This document shows, one piece after another, positions 27,634 through 38,600 of a stretch of 64,000 nucleotides of DNA. Each line of letters starts with the position of its first letter. The stretch's first letter is position 1. Source of the DNA: Rhizobium oryzicola (GTDB lineage Bacteria; Pseudomonadota; Alphaproteobacteria; Rhizobiales; Rhizobiaceae); assembly GCF_030504645.1 (NCBI RefSeq), contig NZ_JAUKWQ010000003.1, forward strand, positions 496,001-560,000, in the 5' to 3' direction. The position numbers were made by a program, and so were the translations under genes. A model generated the notes under the pieces. The model was given only the letters and a program-made list of their open reading frames with translations. It was not told where the DNA came from and made no database searches.

Positions 27634-28809
27634 ATGCCCCTCACCATCGCCGTTACCGGTCAAGCACTGATCCATCAACCCTTGCAACTGTCGGCAGAGG
27701 CCTCGCTGCTTGCCCACTTTCTGTCTTCGGATGCCACGCTTGCAAACTTTGAAGGGGTGGTCGAGGCTTATTGCGCGTGGCCGACGAAGACCAAGACGGT
27801 GCATGCCGTCAAGCGAGATGTAGTGCGTTCTCTCGCAGAGCTTGGCTTCAGGGCCATGGCACACGCGAACAACCATGCCTTTGACCTGGGACCGCCCGGC
27901 ATCATCGCATCCCGAACGGCATTCGATGTGCATGGCATGGCTCTGACGGGCAGCGGAAACGACCTCAATGAGGCGCTGAAACCGGCTTACATTTCGACAC
28001 CGCAGCGGCGGATCAGCCTCTACTCCGTCGATCTCGGCCCGCAGCCGGATATCGTCTATGCCGCCCCGACAAGGCCTGGCATCGCCCCGCTTCGGTTGCG
28101 CAGGCGCATCCGTCTTCCCGAATCGGAATACCAGATGATGACCAGCATCCAGCAGGCTCTCGGCGATGATCGGCGGCTCGCGGCGCGGCGCGCGGTGGGT
28201 TACAGCCCAGCCCAGACCGAGGGCTTTGATGCTTTCGGTACAACGTTCCTACCGGGCGACAGGGTAGCCGCCGATTGGCAGGTGGACCCGGAGGACTGGC
28301 AACAACTGGCCTCTCGCCTGCAGGCAAGCCGCGACAGGAATGAACTGATCGTTGTCGCCATCCACAACCACCATTGGGATGCCGACTGGGCCACCACGCC
28401 CGCATGGTTGGATGCACTAACCGATCAACTCGTTGAGTATGGCGCCGATCTGGTGATCGGAACCGGTGCCCCCGTGATGCAGCCAATGCGCTTTCATCGC
28501 GGTCGGCCGATCCTGTCCGGGCTGGGCAACTTCATCTTCCACACAGCACGCTCGGACACATATGATCGCGAAGGCGTCGACGTCTGGCGAAGCGTTGCCG
28601 TACGCCTGACCTTCAGCGATGAGGGGTTGCTGGAGCACGTGAACGTCATGCCGATCGCCGTCGGCCGTCCCTCGAACGGTGAGGAGGCAGACCAGCCCAT
28701 GCCGCTGGAGGGACAGGACGCAGACGAGATCTACACCCGGTACACCTCCCGCCTGCTGGCGGATGAGGAACAATTGGTCAGCCGCTTTCAGCCGGAGAAA
28801 GCCGGCTGA
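27634..28809 (+). CDS. CapA-like metallophosphoesterase-fold protein (PGA_cap family)
   Basis: A 391-residue protein of the poly-gamma-glutamate CapA/PgsA family, a calcineurin-like fold. Metal-site motifs in order: ATLANFEGVV, AHANNHAFDLG, AIHNHHWD, VIGTGAPVMQPM (His expected in many relatives), and SGLGNFIFHT. It lacks a signal peptide or membrane anchor, so it is probably a cytoplasmic enzyme rather than a capsule exporter. A strong AAGGAGG ribosome site and an 11-base gap place it as the last gene of the importer operon. Function unknown; a role in breaking down a peptide-like substrate is suggested only by context. Confidence 0.82.
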   Translation: MPLTIAVTGQALIHQPLQLSAEASLLAHFLSSDATLANFEGVVEAYCAWPTKTKTVHAVKRDVVRSLAELGFRAMAHANNHAFDLGPPGIIASRTAFDVHGMALTGSGNDLNEALKPAYISTPQRRISLYSVDLGPQPDIVYAAPTRPGIAPLRLRRRIRLPESEYQMMTSIQQALGDDRRLAARRAVGYSPAQTEGFDAFGTTFLPGDRVAADWQVDPEDWQQLASRLQASRDRNELIVVAIHNHHWDADWATTPAWLDALTDQLVEYGADLVIGTGAPVMQPMRFHRGRPILSGLGNFIFHTARSDTYDREGVDVWRSVAVRLTFSDEGLLEHVNVMPIAVGRPSNGEEADQPMPLEGQDADEIYTRYTSRLLADEEQLVSRFQPEKAG

Positions 28810-28825
28810 AACTGAGCGTCACACG

Positions 28826-28927
28826 TCATCCGAACGGCTTCCAGACGGACAGGACGCCGATGAAGCTGAACACAATCGAGGTTGCCACCAGCAGCATCAA
28901 CCCCGCGAACACGATCTTCCTTGCCAT
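28826..28927 (-). CDS. 33-residue single-helix membrane protein downstream of the metal ATPase
   Basis: A tiny frame encoding MARKIVFAGLMLLVATSIVF and then SFIGVLSVWKPFG. It has a basic N-terminus, one hydrophobic helix of about 20 residues and a short polar tail. An AGGTGAG ribosome site overlaps the stop codon of the metal ATPase, and the ATG lies 6 bases past that stop, so it is almost certainly translated from the same mRNA. Small single-helix proteins often modulate transporters; this one may be a subunit or regulator of the pump (inference). I do not recognise a named family. Confidence 0.65.
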   Translation of the reverse strand: MARKIVFAGLMLLVATSIVFSFIGVLSVWKPFG

Positions 28928-28933
28928 TCATTC

Positions 28934-31240
<2,307 letters not shown>

Positions 31241-31266
31241 CGCATTTGTCTCCTGCTCGTTGGCCC

Positions 31267-31297
31267 TGTCTAGGACCTCTAGTCACTAGAGGTGCAA
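31267..31297 (-). promoter_or_regulatory. MerR-family metalloregulator promoter/operator of the metal ATPase
   Basis: On the minus strand a -35 TTGCAC (31297-31292) and a -10 TAGACA (31272-31267) are separated by 19 bases. The long spacer coincides with the perfect palindrome ACCTCTAGT-G-ACTAGAGGT (31275-31293). An over-long 19-base spacer filled by a dyad is the signature of MerR-type activators (ZntR, CadR, PbrR, CueR), which twist the DNA when metal binds. No MerR-family gene lies in the window, so the activator must be encoded elsewhere. Confidence 0.85.
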
Positions 31298-31500
31298 GGG
31301 CAAAATCTGCTCGAGCGCTGGTTTTTTATGATCCGAAATGCATGCATGTCCGCAGGAACCGTCGCCCTGCCAGAGATATGCCTGGCGATAAAAAGAACCC
31401 TCGGACGTCAACAGACTGTCGCATAAATCGGTCAGAGCTTGGCCTTCAGGAATCCCGGGTTCCAAGCCCTTTGGAACCAAGCCAAGAGAAGAATGCATCC

Positions 31501-32328
31501 ATGACATTGCCAGATGCGCAGCCCACCGTTCCCTCCCATATGTCCAATGATCTCATTCTCTTGGCGGCGGCGGCGCTTGAAGCGGGGGAGCTGGCGCGCG
31601 CATCCCTGAAGCGGCGTTATGCGCATCAGATGGTGGCCAAGGCTCCACGCGATTACCAAACGGAAATCGATGTCGCTGTCGAACGATTGATCGTCTCACG
31701 TCTACGCGAGAATTTTCCGGGTCATGCGATCACGGGAGAGGAAGGCGTCGGAAACCGCGATACCGGCAGCGATGCGCCCCGCATCTATATCGACCCTATC
31801 GACGGCACCACCAATTTCGCCTGGGGCATTCCGCATTTCGGCATGACAATCGCCATTGTTGAGCGTGGCGAAGTGATCTGCGGTGTCGTTTACGACGCTA
31901 TGCAGAATGAGTTGTTCTGTGCCGAAAAAAGCAAGGGCGCGTATCTCAACGGCGAAAAGCTGGTCTGCCAACCGGTGGCAACGGTACAAGACGTGTTGAT
32001 CGGTGCTGGCCTTCCCGTACCAGGGCAAGTCAAGACTGTCGATGAAGAGGTCTACTTCCGGGCGCTGCGCCGGCTGATGGCAAATACCGCAGGTGTTCGC
32101 CGGCTGGGATCGGCGGCACTGTCTCTCGCCTATGTCGCCTGCGGCCGGCTGGATGGCTTCTTCGAGGATGGGCTATCCTTGCACGATTATGGCGCGGCTG
32201 CACTGCTGGTCAAGGAAGCCGGTGGCACGGTGACCGGTTTTACCGGTGGTATTGTTACCGCTAACGGAGACGTGCTTGCCTCGAACGGCGGCATGCATGC
32301 CTGGCTGCTGGAAGGCTTCAAATCCTGA
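31501..32328 (+). CDS. Inositol monophosphatase-family phosphatase
   Basis: A 275-residue Mg2+-dependent phosphatase of the IMPase/CysQ superfamily. Metal ligands: Glu in ITGEEGVG, the DPIDGTTNF motif (about 98-106), and the distal Asp in SLHDYGAAALLVKEAGG. Family substrates include inositol phosphates, fructose-1,6-bisphosphate, histidinol phosphate and 3'-phosphoadenosine phosphate; the sequence alone does not choose. It converges on the Pho-box-controlled ABC operon (stops 20 bases apart), which hints at an organophosphate substrate (inference). The start is uncertain: ATG 31501 or 31540 in a long upstream open frame, without a strong ribosome site. Confidence 0.85.
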   Translation: MTLPDAQPTVPSHMSNDLILLAAAALEAGELARASLKRRYAHQMVAKAPRDYQTEIDVAVERLIVSRLRENFPGHAITGEEGVGNRDTGSDAPRIYIDPIDGTTNFAWGIPHFGMTIAIVERGEVICGVVYDAMQNELFCAEKSKGAYLNGEKLVCQPVATVQDVLIGAGLPVPGQVKTVDEEVYFRALRRLMANTAGVRRLGSAALSLAYVACGRLDGFFEDGLSLHDYGAAALLVKEAGGTVTGFTGGIVTANGDVLASNGGMHAWLLEGFKS

Positions 32329-32343
32329 AGCCTTCCAGATTTT
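32310..32343 (+). terminator. Rho-independent terminator overlapping the phosphatase stop codon
   Basis: Perfect 11-base arms GGAAGGCTTCA (32310-32320) and its complement (32326-32336), 5-base loop, followed by AGATTTT on the + strand. The phosphatase TGA stop is inside the right arm. It is the clearest intrinsic terminator in the window. Confidence 0.85.
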
Positions 32344-32347
32344 GCAT

Positions 32348-33436
32348 CTACACGCTGAGGGCAGGTTCGACCTCTGGTGCCTGTTCGGAGCCACCAACAG
32401 GCTGCCCAATCGTCAGAAGGTGATTGTCGCGATAAAGCGCAAACTGACCTACATTGAGATGAACCGAAGCTCTCTTTTGCCACCGCTGATCCGGCGCAGT
32501 CATTGCTTTCAGGCGCGTGCCATCACGCAGCTGAAGATCGACCATGATATGGCTGCCGAAGTCCGTCGAGCGCAGAACGATTGCCCCCTGGTCGGCCTGG
32601 GCGGAAGCCAGATCCAGCGCCTCCGGGCGAACGGCCAGAACAGCAGGTCCATCCGGCACATTCACCGGCAGCATAAAATCGGGATGCAGGAAGCGACCAC
32701 CTTCGACGGAGGCTGAAATGAAGTTCATCTGGCCGATGAAGCCCGCCACGAACTGCGTTTGCGGGTTGCGGTAGACGACATCAGGCGCATCCGCCTGTTC
32801 GCACTGGCCGTTGCGCAACACGACGATGCGATCGGCCATGGCGAGCGCTTCATCCTGTCCATGCGTCACGAAGAGCGTAGTGATGCCAAGACGCTGCTGG
32901 ATGTCGCGCACCTCTTCCCGAAGCCGCTCACGCAAATGCTGGTCAAGGCTGGCAAAGGGTTCGTCCAGCAGCAGGATCTTCGGCTCCAGCACCAGCGAGC
33001 GGGCAAGCGCCACGCGCTGCTGCTGACCACCGGACAGCTGAAACGTCTGGCGCGTACCATAGCCGGCAAGACCGACAAGCTCCAAGGCATGTTCAACCTT
33101 GTCGCGGATCTCGGCGCGTGACAAGCGGCGAAGCTTCAGGCCAAAGGCGATGTTGTTGAAGACATTCATGTGGCTCCAGAGCGCATGGCTCTGGAACACC
33201 ATGCCCGTCGGCCGGCGCTCCGGCGAGAGGCGCGTCACGTCCTGCCCGTCAATGCGGATCGCCCCGGAGCTGGGCTGCTCGAAGCCGCCGATCATACGCA
33301 GGACGGTCGATTTGCCAGAACCAGAGGGTCCGAGCAGGCAAACAAGCTCTCCATCCGCCACATCCAGCGAAAAGTCATCGACTGCGACGGTACCGGCGAA
33401 GGCCTTGCGCAGGTTGTCGATCGTCAATCTGGCCAT
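32348..33436 (-). CDS. ABC transporter ATP-binding protein (FbpC/PotA/AfuC type)
   Basis: A 362-residue importer ATPase: Walker A LLGPSGSGKSTVL, Q-loop MVFQSHALW, signature LSGGQQQRVALA, Walker B ILLLDEPFASLD, H-loop FVTHGQDEA, and a C-terminal TOBE regulatory domain (about 280-350). Last gene of the operon binding protein-permease-permease-ATPase. The subfamily serves iron(III), polyamines, phosphonates, sugar phosphates and others. The Pho box upstream of the operon points to a phosphorus-containing cargo. Confidence 0.9.
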   Translation of the reverse strand: MARLTIDNLRKAFAGTVAVDDFSLDVADGELVCLLGPSGSGKSTVLRMIGGFEQPSSGAIRIDGQDVTRLSPERRPTGMVFQSHALWSHMNVFNNIAFGLKLRRLSRAEIRDKVEHALELVGLAGYGTRQTFQLSGGQQQRVALARSLVLEPKILLLDEPFASLDQHLRERLREEVRDIQQRLGITTLFVTHGQDEALAMADRIVVLRNGQCEQADAPDVVYRNPQTQFVAGFIGQMNFISASVEGGRFLHPDFMLPVNVPDGPAVLAVRPEALDLASAQADQGAIVLRSTDFGSHIMVDLQLRDGTRLKAMTAPDQRWQKRASVHLNVGQFALYRDNHLLTIGQPVGGSEQAPEVEPALSV

Positions 33437-33469
33437 GCTCTACTCTTTCATTGTGTCTCGTGAGCGGCG

Positions 33470-34297
33470 TCAGGCGCCAAAACCCTTGGCGAAGGCGCCC
33501 GTGCCGATGACGCGGCGGGCAAACATCAGGGCGATGAAGGACGGAACCCAGAGGATGACGGACAGCACCGCACCGTACTGGATGACGACCTGGTTGTTAA
33601 TGAAGTTGATCATCAGCACCGGCATGGTGCGGATCTGCGGCGCACCGATCAGCCAGGCCCCTTCCGTCTCATAGAAGGTTGAAACGAAGGTCAGCAGCAC
33701 GGCGGCAAAAATGGTCGGGAAGGCCTGCGGCAAGGTGATGGACCAGAAAACGCGAAGCGGCCCTGCACCTACATCCCGCGCGGCCTCTTCCATGCGCCGG
33801 TCCACCGCCTGGAAGGCCGCAACCGGGATCCAGATCATCAGCATCAGCGTGCCGACGAGCTGGATCAGCACCACGCCCCAGAAGGTAGCAATCAGGTTAA
33901 GCTGCAGGAAGATCGACGCGATCGCCACCAGCAGGCCGAATTTGGGGAAGGCGTGCGACGCGAGGAAGGAGAGGAAGAACAGATCCCTCCCCGGAAATTT
34001 CATGCGCGCAAAGGCATAGGCCGCGGGCAGGCAAATCAGCGCCGAGAGGAAGGTAACGGTTGCCGAAAGCCTGAGACTGATGGAGAGAGCCTCCCAGACA
34101 TCGGCGCGCGAGAGCGTCTGGTCCCAGAAGCGAAGGCCGAATTTCTGCGGAATGACGGAAGGATAGCGCCAGACCTCGGTAAAGGCCCAGGTGAAGACGA
34201 CCAGCAGCGGCACCGCAATCACGATGGCCAGCAGGATGGCGAAGATGAAGCCGGTCCAGTCGAAACGGCCCGAAGTGGTAGAGAAACCCGCAATCAT
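33470..34297 (-). CDS. ABC transporter permease, second subunit (Fe3+/phosphonate/organophosphate type)
   Basis: A 275-residue inner-membrane permease of the PotC/FbpB-like branch with about six helices. The EAA loop is EEAARDVGAGPLRVFWSITL (about 193-212), nearly identical to that of its partner, as usual when both halves dock on the same ATPase. It overlaps the preceding permease by 4 bases and is followed by the ATPase after 33 bases. Confidence 0.9.
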   Translation of the reverse strand: MIAGFSTTSGRFDWTGFIFAILLAIVIAVPLLVVFTWAFTEVWRYPSVIPQKFGLRFWDQTLSRADVWEALSISLRLSATVTFLSALICLPAAYAFARMKFPGRDLFFLSFLASHAFPKFGLLVAIASIFLQLNLIATFWGVVLIQLVGTLMLMIWIPVAAFQAVDRRMEEAARDVGAGPLRVFWSITLPQAFPTIFAAVLLTFVSTFYETEGAWLIGAPQIRTMPVLMINFINNQVVIQYGAVLSVILWVPSFIALMFARRVIGTGAFAKGFGA

Positions 34298-35184
34298 CGG
34301 CTCTGGCCCTTCTGGTTGCGGGCAATCGACCAGACATAGAAAATGCCAAAGAACAGGCAGAAGGCAAACGAGATGACGGCCTGCGTCTTGGCGTTCAAGG
34401 GATCATAGAGCGCATTGAAGGTGCGCAGCATGAAGGGGCCCATCATTTCCGGCGAGGCGGGGCCTAGCACATAAGGCAGAGTGAAAGCCGAGAAGATGCC
34501 GAGAATGGTGAAGGACACCGTGACCAGAATGGAATTGCCCATGCGCGGCAGGATGATGTGCCAGAAGACGCGCAGCGGTCCGGCACCGACATCGCGCGCG
34601 GCCTCGATAGCGCTGTTGGAAATGCTACCAAGCCCCGCCGTCAGCATCAGCACCGTCAGCGGCAGATGATCCCAGACAAGCCCAATCACCGGCCCCCAAG
34701 GGGTGAGGTACGGGCTTTTGATCTTGGGCAGGCCGACCGCGTTCAGGAGGATGTCGACCGTGCCGTTCGGCCCTATGGTGCGGATCAGCGCATAAGACAG
34801 GATGATCGAGGGAACGAACATCGGGAAGATGGCAAGGCTCTGCACCAGATCCGCAAAGCGGTTGGTGGAAAAGCGCAGATAAAGCGCAATCGGCAGGCCG
34901 ACGATCAGCAGTAGCACCGCACACATGCCGGTCGTCCACAGCGTCAACGCCAGATTGGCCCGGCTGTAAGGATCGGAAATGAAGAACTGGTAGGAGGCCG
35001 TGCTGAACCGCAAGCCTTCCGGGCCGTCGAAAAACAGCGTCGACAGGATCGCGGCAAAGATTGGGTAGATGATCAGCCAGCCGACCAGGAAGACAGGAAT
35101 GGCAATGAGGAGGAGGCCCTTCAGCCCCCTCCCCATAACCGGCCTTGTTCCGCTTGTCGCGGAAAGAACTGCCGAGGTCGCCAT
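34294..35184 (-). CDS. ABC transporter permease, first subunit (Fe3+/phosphonate/organophosphate type)
   Basis: A 296-residue inner-membrane permease with about six helices and EAA loop IEAARDVGAGPLRVFWHIIL (about 198-217). The N-terminus (about 20-45) is a hydrophobic helix and not a signal peptide. It starts 2 bases after the binding-protein stop, so translation is coupled. It forms the pore with the next permease. Confidence 0.9.
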   Translation of the reverse strand: MATSAVLSATSGTRPVMGRGLKGLLLIAIPVFLVGWLIIYPIFAAILSTLFFDGPEGLRFSTASYQFFISDPYSRANLALTLWTTGMCAVLLLIVGLPIALYLRFSTNRFADLVQSLAIFPMFVPSIILSYALIRTIGPNGTVDILLNAVGLPKIKSPYLTPWGPVIGLVWDHLPLTVLMLTAGLGSISNSAIEAARDVGAGPLRVFWHIILPRMGNSILVTVSFTILGIFSAFTLPYVLGPASPEMMGPFMLRTFNALYDPLNAKTQAVISFAFCLFFGIFYVWSIARNQKGQSR

Positions 35185-35186
35185 GG

Positions 35187-36332
35187 TCAGCCGCGTGCGA
35201 GACCGGTTGCCACATTGCGGTACCAGCCGTCATTGATAGCCGAGTTCCAGTCGCCGCCCGGGAAGGTGGGGATGGAATTCGGAACGACGTCCTTGTACTT
35301 TTCGCGCAGATCCGTGGAAATGTGATCCCAGGAAACGCCCGGGAAGCCGCCAATCTGGGTGATGATGGCCGATTGCATTTCCGTGGTCAGCAGGAAGTTG
35401 CCGAGCTTCAGGGCGGCATCCTTGTTGGCGCCGTTGGAGAAGACGGTCATGCGAGCAAAGCCGCCGCAGAGTGCCAGATCCGTCAACTGAACGAGGCCGG
35501 TCGTTTCCGGCAGAACGCCCTGCGAGATCGCCTGCAGCACCTGATCCGACCAGACCGGAACCATGGTGACGACGCCCTGCGACAGAAGCTGGATCGACTG
35601 GGTGTTGCCGGAGGTGTAGGCGCCCTTTTCGTAAAGGAAGGGCGCGAGGTCCTTCAGCGCAGCCCAGGCCGGCATCAGCGACTTCTCGGCAAAATCGGCC
35701 GAGTAGTTCGAGATCGTGAACTTGGAGGGGTCGCGACCATTGACTTCATGGATCGCGCGGCGGACGAAATTGCCGCCGGAGCCACCCTTGTCGGGGCGAT
35801 TATAGATGAACTGGCCGGGGTTCTTCTTGATCCAAGCCACCAGCTGTTCCCAGGTCTTCGGCGCATCCTTGGGATCGAGCTTGGTCTTGTCATAGGCCAG
35901 CAAAACCTGTGAACCGCGATAGGGCAGCTCCTGCTTCAGGTTCTGGGCCTGCGGGTTGATGCGGCCATAGTTCGGGATGTTTTCCGCCGAGAAGGATACC
36001 CAGAGGCCCGCTTCCGCGGCACCGGCGGGCAAGCGGGCGTCGAAGTTTTCGAAGGCATCGACCTGCGGATCAGTCTTCGACTTCAGCGCGGCGAGCGCAC
36101 GGTCGGCAATGGCGCGAACGCCGTTTTCATCGCCTCCGCTCGCCAGCTTGACCTTCAGACCGGGATTGGCCTTGGTGAAGGCTGGGATGACCGTGTTGTT
36201 CCAGAAATCAATGATGTTGTTGTCGGAGCTGCTGAAGACAGTGATTGTCTTGTCGTCAGCAAGGGCGAAGGAAGGCAGGGCGCTTGCGGCTGCAATGGCA
36301 GAACCTGCCGCCAGGAATTCGCGTCTGTTCAT
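35187..36332 (-). CDS. Periplasmic solute-binding protein, Tat leader, phosphate-starvation importer
   Basis: A 381-residue binding protein with a twin-arginine leader (MNRREFLAAGSAIAAASA, cleavage likely after FALA). The mature protein starts DDKTITVFSSSDNNI and has the two-lobed fold of family 1/Fe3+-type binding proteins (WEQLVAWIKKNPGQF, PDKGGSGGNF). No Tyr pair typical of ferric-binding proteins is obvious, so iron is not the best guess. Relatives bind 2-aminoethylphosphonate, sugar phosphates or thiamine-like compounds. The Pho box 46 bases upstream favours an organophosphorus cargo. ATG 36332 has CGGAGAG upstream; the in-frame extension to 36377 would run through promoter DNA. Confidence 0.88.
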   Translation of the reverse strand: MNRREFLAAGSAIAAASALPSFALADDKTITVFSSSDNNIIDFWNNTVIPAFTKANPGLKVKLASGGDENGVRAIADRALAALKSKTDPQVDAFENFDARLPAGAAEAGLWVSFSAENIPNYGRINPQAQNLKQELPYRGSQVLLAYDKTKLDPKDAPKTWEQLVAWIKKNPGQFIYNRPDKGGSGGNFVRRAIHEVNGRDPSKFTISNYSADFAEKSLMPAWAALKDLAPFLYEKGAYTSGNTQSIQLLSQGVVTMVPVWSDQVLQAISQGVLPETTGLVQLTDLALCGGFARMTVFSNGANKDAALKLGNFLLTTEMQSAIITQIGGFPGVSWDHISTDLREKYKDVVPNSIPTFPGGDWNSAINDGWYRNVATGLARG

Positions 36333-36377
36333 GAGTGTCTCTCCGGATCTCGAACGTCCAGACCCTATGCAGGGCAA

Positions 36378-36406
36378 ATGACAGTTGGATGATCCTTCGA
36401 TGACAG
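36378..36406 (-). promoter_or_regulatory. Pho box (PhoB-binding site) with three 11-base units
   Basis: On the minus strand, reading toward the binding-protein gene, CTGTCAT (36406-36400), GGATCAT (36395-36389) and CTGTCAT (36384-36378) start exactly 11 bases apart. The first and third are perfect matches to the PhoB half-site. CATAGG about 9 bases downstream can serve as the -10, the normal arrangement where the Pho box replaces the -35. Confidence 0.82.
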
Positions 36407-36502
36407 TTCGTTGTAATTTGCACAGCTGTGCGGAATTTAATCCACCGACAAAGCTTCAAGCTAACCGAATGATTGAACCACACAAAATCCTTGTAACCCA
36501 GA

Positions 36503-37576
36503 CTATGTAAGAACGTGCTGAAAATCCCGATCATCGAAATTGGCAGGCAGCGGCAGCGTGATGATGCTTCGCGCTCTGGCGGAGGCGTAGAACGCAGTGA
36601 TGAGCTCGACGGAATGATACGCCTCTTCCAATGTCGGCAGATACATATCTGGCTGACCAGTCAATTTCCGGTGGACGTCTGCAAAGAAACCGGGAAAACG
36701 AGGGGGCACTTCGTCGACGGAGGAAACAATAGCATCCACCTCTGCCTGTCGTGCCGGGTCGGCCGCGCGGAATATCCACGGCGCGGAGCACACCTCGTAC
36801 GGTTCGTCGCTGGACGTGACCGTCAGGTGCTCGAAGCTGGCGCGCAAGCGCGAGAGATTACCAGCAGACCCAAGCGTCACGGATGAGGTAATGAGAGCGC
36901 CCTCGGCGCTTCTCATGGAGATTGCCGCGCAATCCTCGGTCTCGATCGGGTTGACACGCGTCTCCATGAAGGCAGCGACGTCCGTGATCGGTCCCACCAG
37001 ATGGGTGGCAAGATTGTGAAGATGGCAGGCATGGCTGACCAGAACGCCGCCCAACTCTCCCTTCCAAGTGCCCCGCCAGGGTTCGGCGTAGTAATCGGCC
37101 CCACGCTGCCAATGGGTCTCCATGGAAAGCACGTAAGGACGGCCCAGCATACCGCGTTGTTTCAGCTCATGCAGGGCGCGGTAGCTGGTGCCATAGCGAT
37201 ACTGGAAGACGGGGAAGACGTGGCGACCACTTTCACGGGCCGCCCTTAGCAGACGGCGCGCATCACCCAGCGACCCGGCGAATGGCTTTTCACAGACCAC
37301 ATGTTTGCCTGCCGCCAATGCCCCCAGCGTCATCGGCACGTGCAACTGGGGCGGCAGGCAGATGTCGACGATATCGATGGTAGGGTCGGCGAGCACAACT
37401 TCGATATCTGTGACCGCAGCTGCACCCGGCACCAGTGTGGCTGCATCTTCGCCACGAGCCTGATTGAGATCGCAGACATAGACGACGTCAAAGGCATCAG
37501 GCAGATGGGCGTAACCTTTCACATGTGCCTTGCCAATACCGGCACCGACAACGGCGACGCGAACCCGATCAGTCAT
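36503..37576 (-). CDS. Gfo/Idh/MocA-family oxidoreductase (third of three)
   Basis: A 357-residue NAD(P)-dependent sugar dehydrogenase: Rossmann motif VVGAGIGKAHVKGY (about 9-22), catalytic Lys in VVCEKPFAG (near 94), and the second catalytic region VLVSHACHLHNLATH with the conserved His. The C-terminal beta-sheet domain binds the sugar or polyol. It ends the pectin-fragment operon. ATG 37576 overlaps the previous gene by 8 bases; the longer in-frame extension is inside that gene. Substrate unknown. Confidence 0.88.
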   Translation of the reverse strand: MTDRVRVAVVGAGIGKAHVKGYAHLPDAFDVVYVCDLNQARGEDAATLVPGAAAVTDIEVVLADPTIDIVDICLPPQLHVPMTLGALAAGKHVVCEKPFAGSLGDARRLLRAARESGRHVFPVFQYRYGTSYRALHELKQRGMLGRPYVLSMETHWQRGADYYAEPWRGTWKGELGGVLVSHACHLHNLATHLVGPITDVAAFMETRVNPIETEDCAAISMRSAEGALITSSVTLGSAGNLSRLRASFEHLTVTSSDEPYEVCSAPWIFRAADPARQAEVDAIVSSVDEVPPRFPGFFADVHRKLTGQPDMYLPTLEEAYHSVELITAFYASARARSIITLPLPANFDDRDFQHVLT

Positions 37577-38600
37577 CGTGCTTTCCCTTTTCCGCCAGGA
37601 CCTGTGATTCCAGAGCGAGCTGTGTCGCCAGAAACGCATGCGCCTGGGCCATAGCGCTTTGCGTCCGGTCTCTGACGTCCGCGATGAGCTTTGCAAAGAA
37701 AGGCAGACCGGCGCCCTCAGCGTTCACCCTCTCGACGCCTTTGCCATCCACGACGATCACGTGATCCTTGCCGGGACTACCACCGATATCGATATATTTG
37801 CGAAGCTCGATATAGCCGTCAGTTCCGAGGATGGTCATGCGTCCATCGCCCCAGGTCGGCAAGCCGGCGGGTGTCAGCCAGTCGACGCGGGCATAGCCGC
37901 GTCCGCCATTGCCTTCCAGCAGAACCTCGCCGAAATCCTGAAAATGAGGCCGGTCAGAATTCGCGACATTTGCGACATGCGCCGAAACCACACGCGCCTG
38001 CGTCGATCCCGTGAAATGCAGGAACTGATCGAATTGATGCGCGCAGATATCGGTCAGGATGCCGCCGCAACGGTTACGATCCCAGAACCAGTATGCGCGC
38101 AGCGTTGGATTATGACGATGCGGCCCCAGGCCTATAGTCTGCACCACCCGACCGATGCGGCCTTCGGCAATCAGTCGATCCGCAACTGTTACGCTTTCGA
38201 CAAGTAGCCGCTCGGAGAAGCAAACCGCCCAGCGCCGACCGGTCTCGGAGACGACGCTGCGGATATCAGCCAGTTGCGCCAGGGTCGTGCAACCCGGCTT
38301 ATCGACCAGCACATCCTTGCCATGCCGCATGGCGGCAATTGCGATCGCCGCTCGCTCATCATTAATCGCAGCGCAGAGGATCAGATCAATGCTGCGATCG
38401 TCGAGAATGACACCATCCTCCACCATCGGGGTGCCGGGGTAAGACTCCCGAAAAATGCGGCAGGCCGCAAGCGGCGTATCTTCGCCAGTTGCCCAGGCGA
38501 CAAGCTCAGCTCCTTCAGAGAGCAAGCCGTTCACCATGCCATAGATGTGGTTATGATCGATACCGATCACACCGATTCGCAAACGTGCAGTCATGGTCAT
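37569..38600 (-). CDS. Gfo/Idh/MocA-family oxidoreductase (second of three)
   Basis: A 343-residue member of the same superfamily but of a divergent branch. The nucleotide loop reads GVIGIDHNHIYGM instead of G-x-G-x-x-G, the catalytic Lys is in VLVDKPGC, and the distal catalytic motif is ILTDICAHQFDQFLHF. ATG 38600 shares one base with the stop of the previous gene (TGATG). A second ATG follows two codons later at 38594. The unusual N-terminal loop suggests altered cofactor handling or a different substrate from its two neighbours (inference). Confidence 0.85.
   Translation of the reverse strand: MTMTARLRIGVIGIDHNHIYGMVNGLLSEGAELVAWATGEDTPLAACRIFRESYPGTPMVEDGVILDDRSIDLILCAAINDERAAIAIAAMRHGKDVLVDKPGCTTLAQLADIRSVVSETGRRWAVCFSERLLVESVTVADRLIAEGRIGRVVQTIGLGPHRHNPTLRAYWFWDRNRCGGILTDICAHQFDQFLHFTGSTQARVVSAHVANVANSDRPHFQDFGEVLLEGNGGRGYARVDWLTPAGLPTWGDGRMTILGTDGYIELRKYIDIGGSPGKDHVIVVDGKGVERVNAEGAGLPFFAKLIADVRDRTQSAMAQAHAFLATQLALESQVLAEKGKHDD

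Noticed and set aside
31381..31445. Second Pho box upstream of the IMPase-family gene (CTGTCGCATAAATCGGTCA)
   Set aside because: The half-sites are imperfect and not 11 bases apart.
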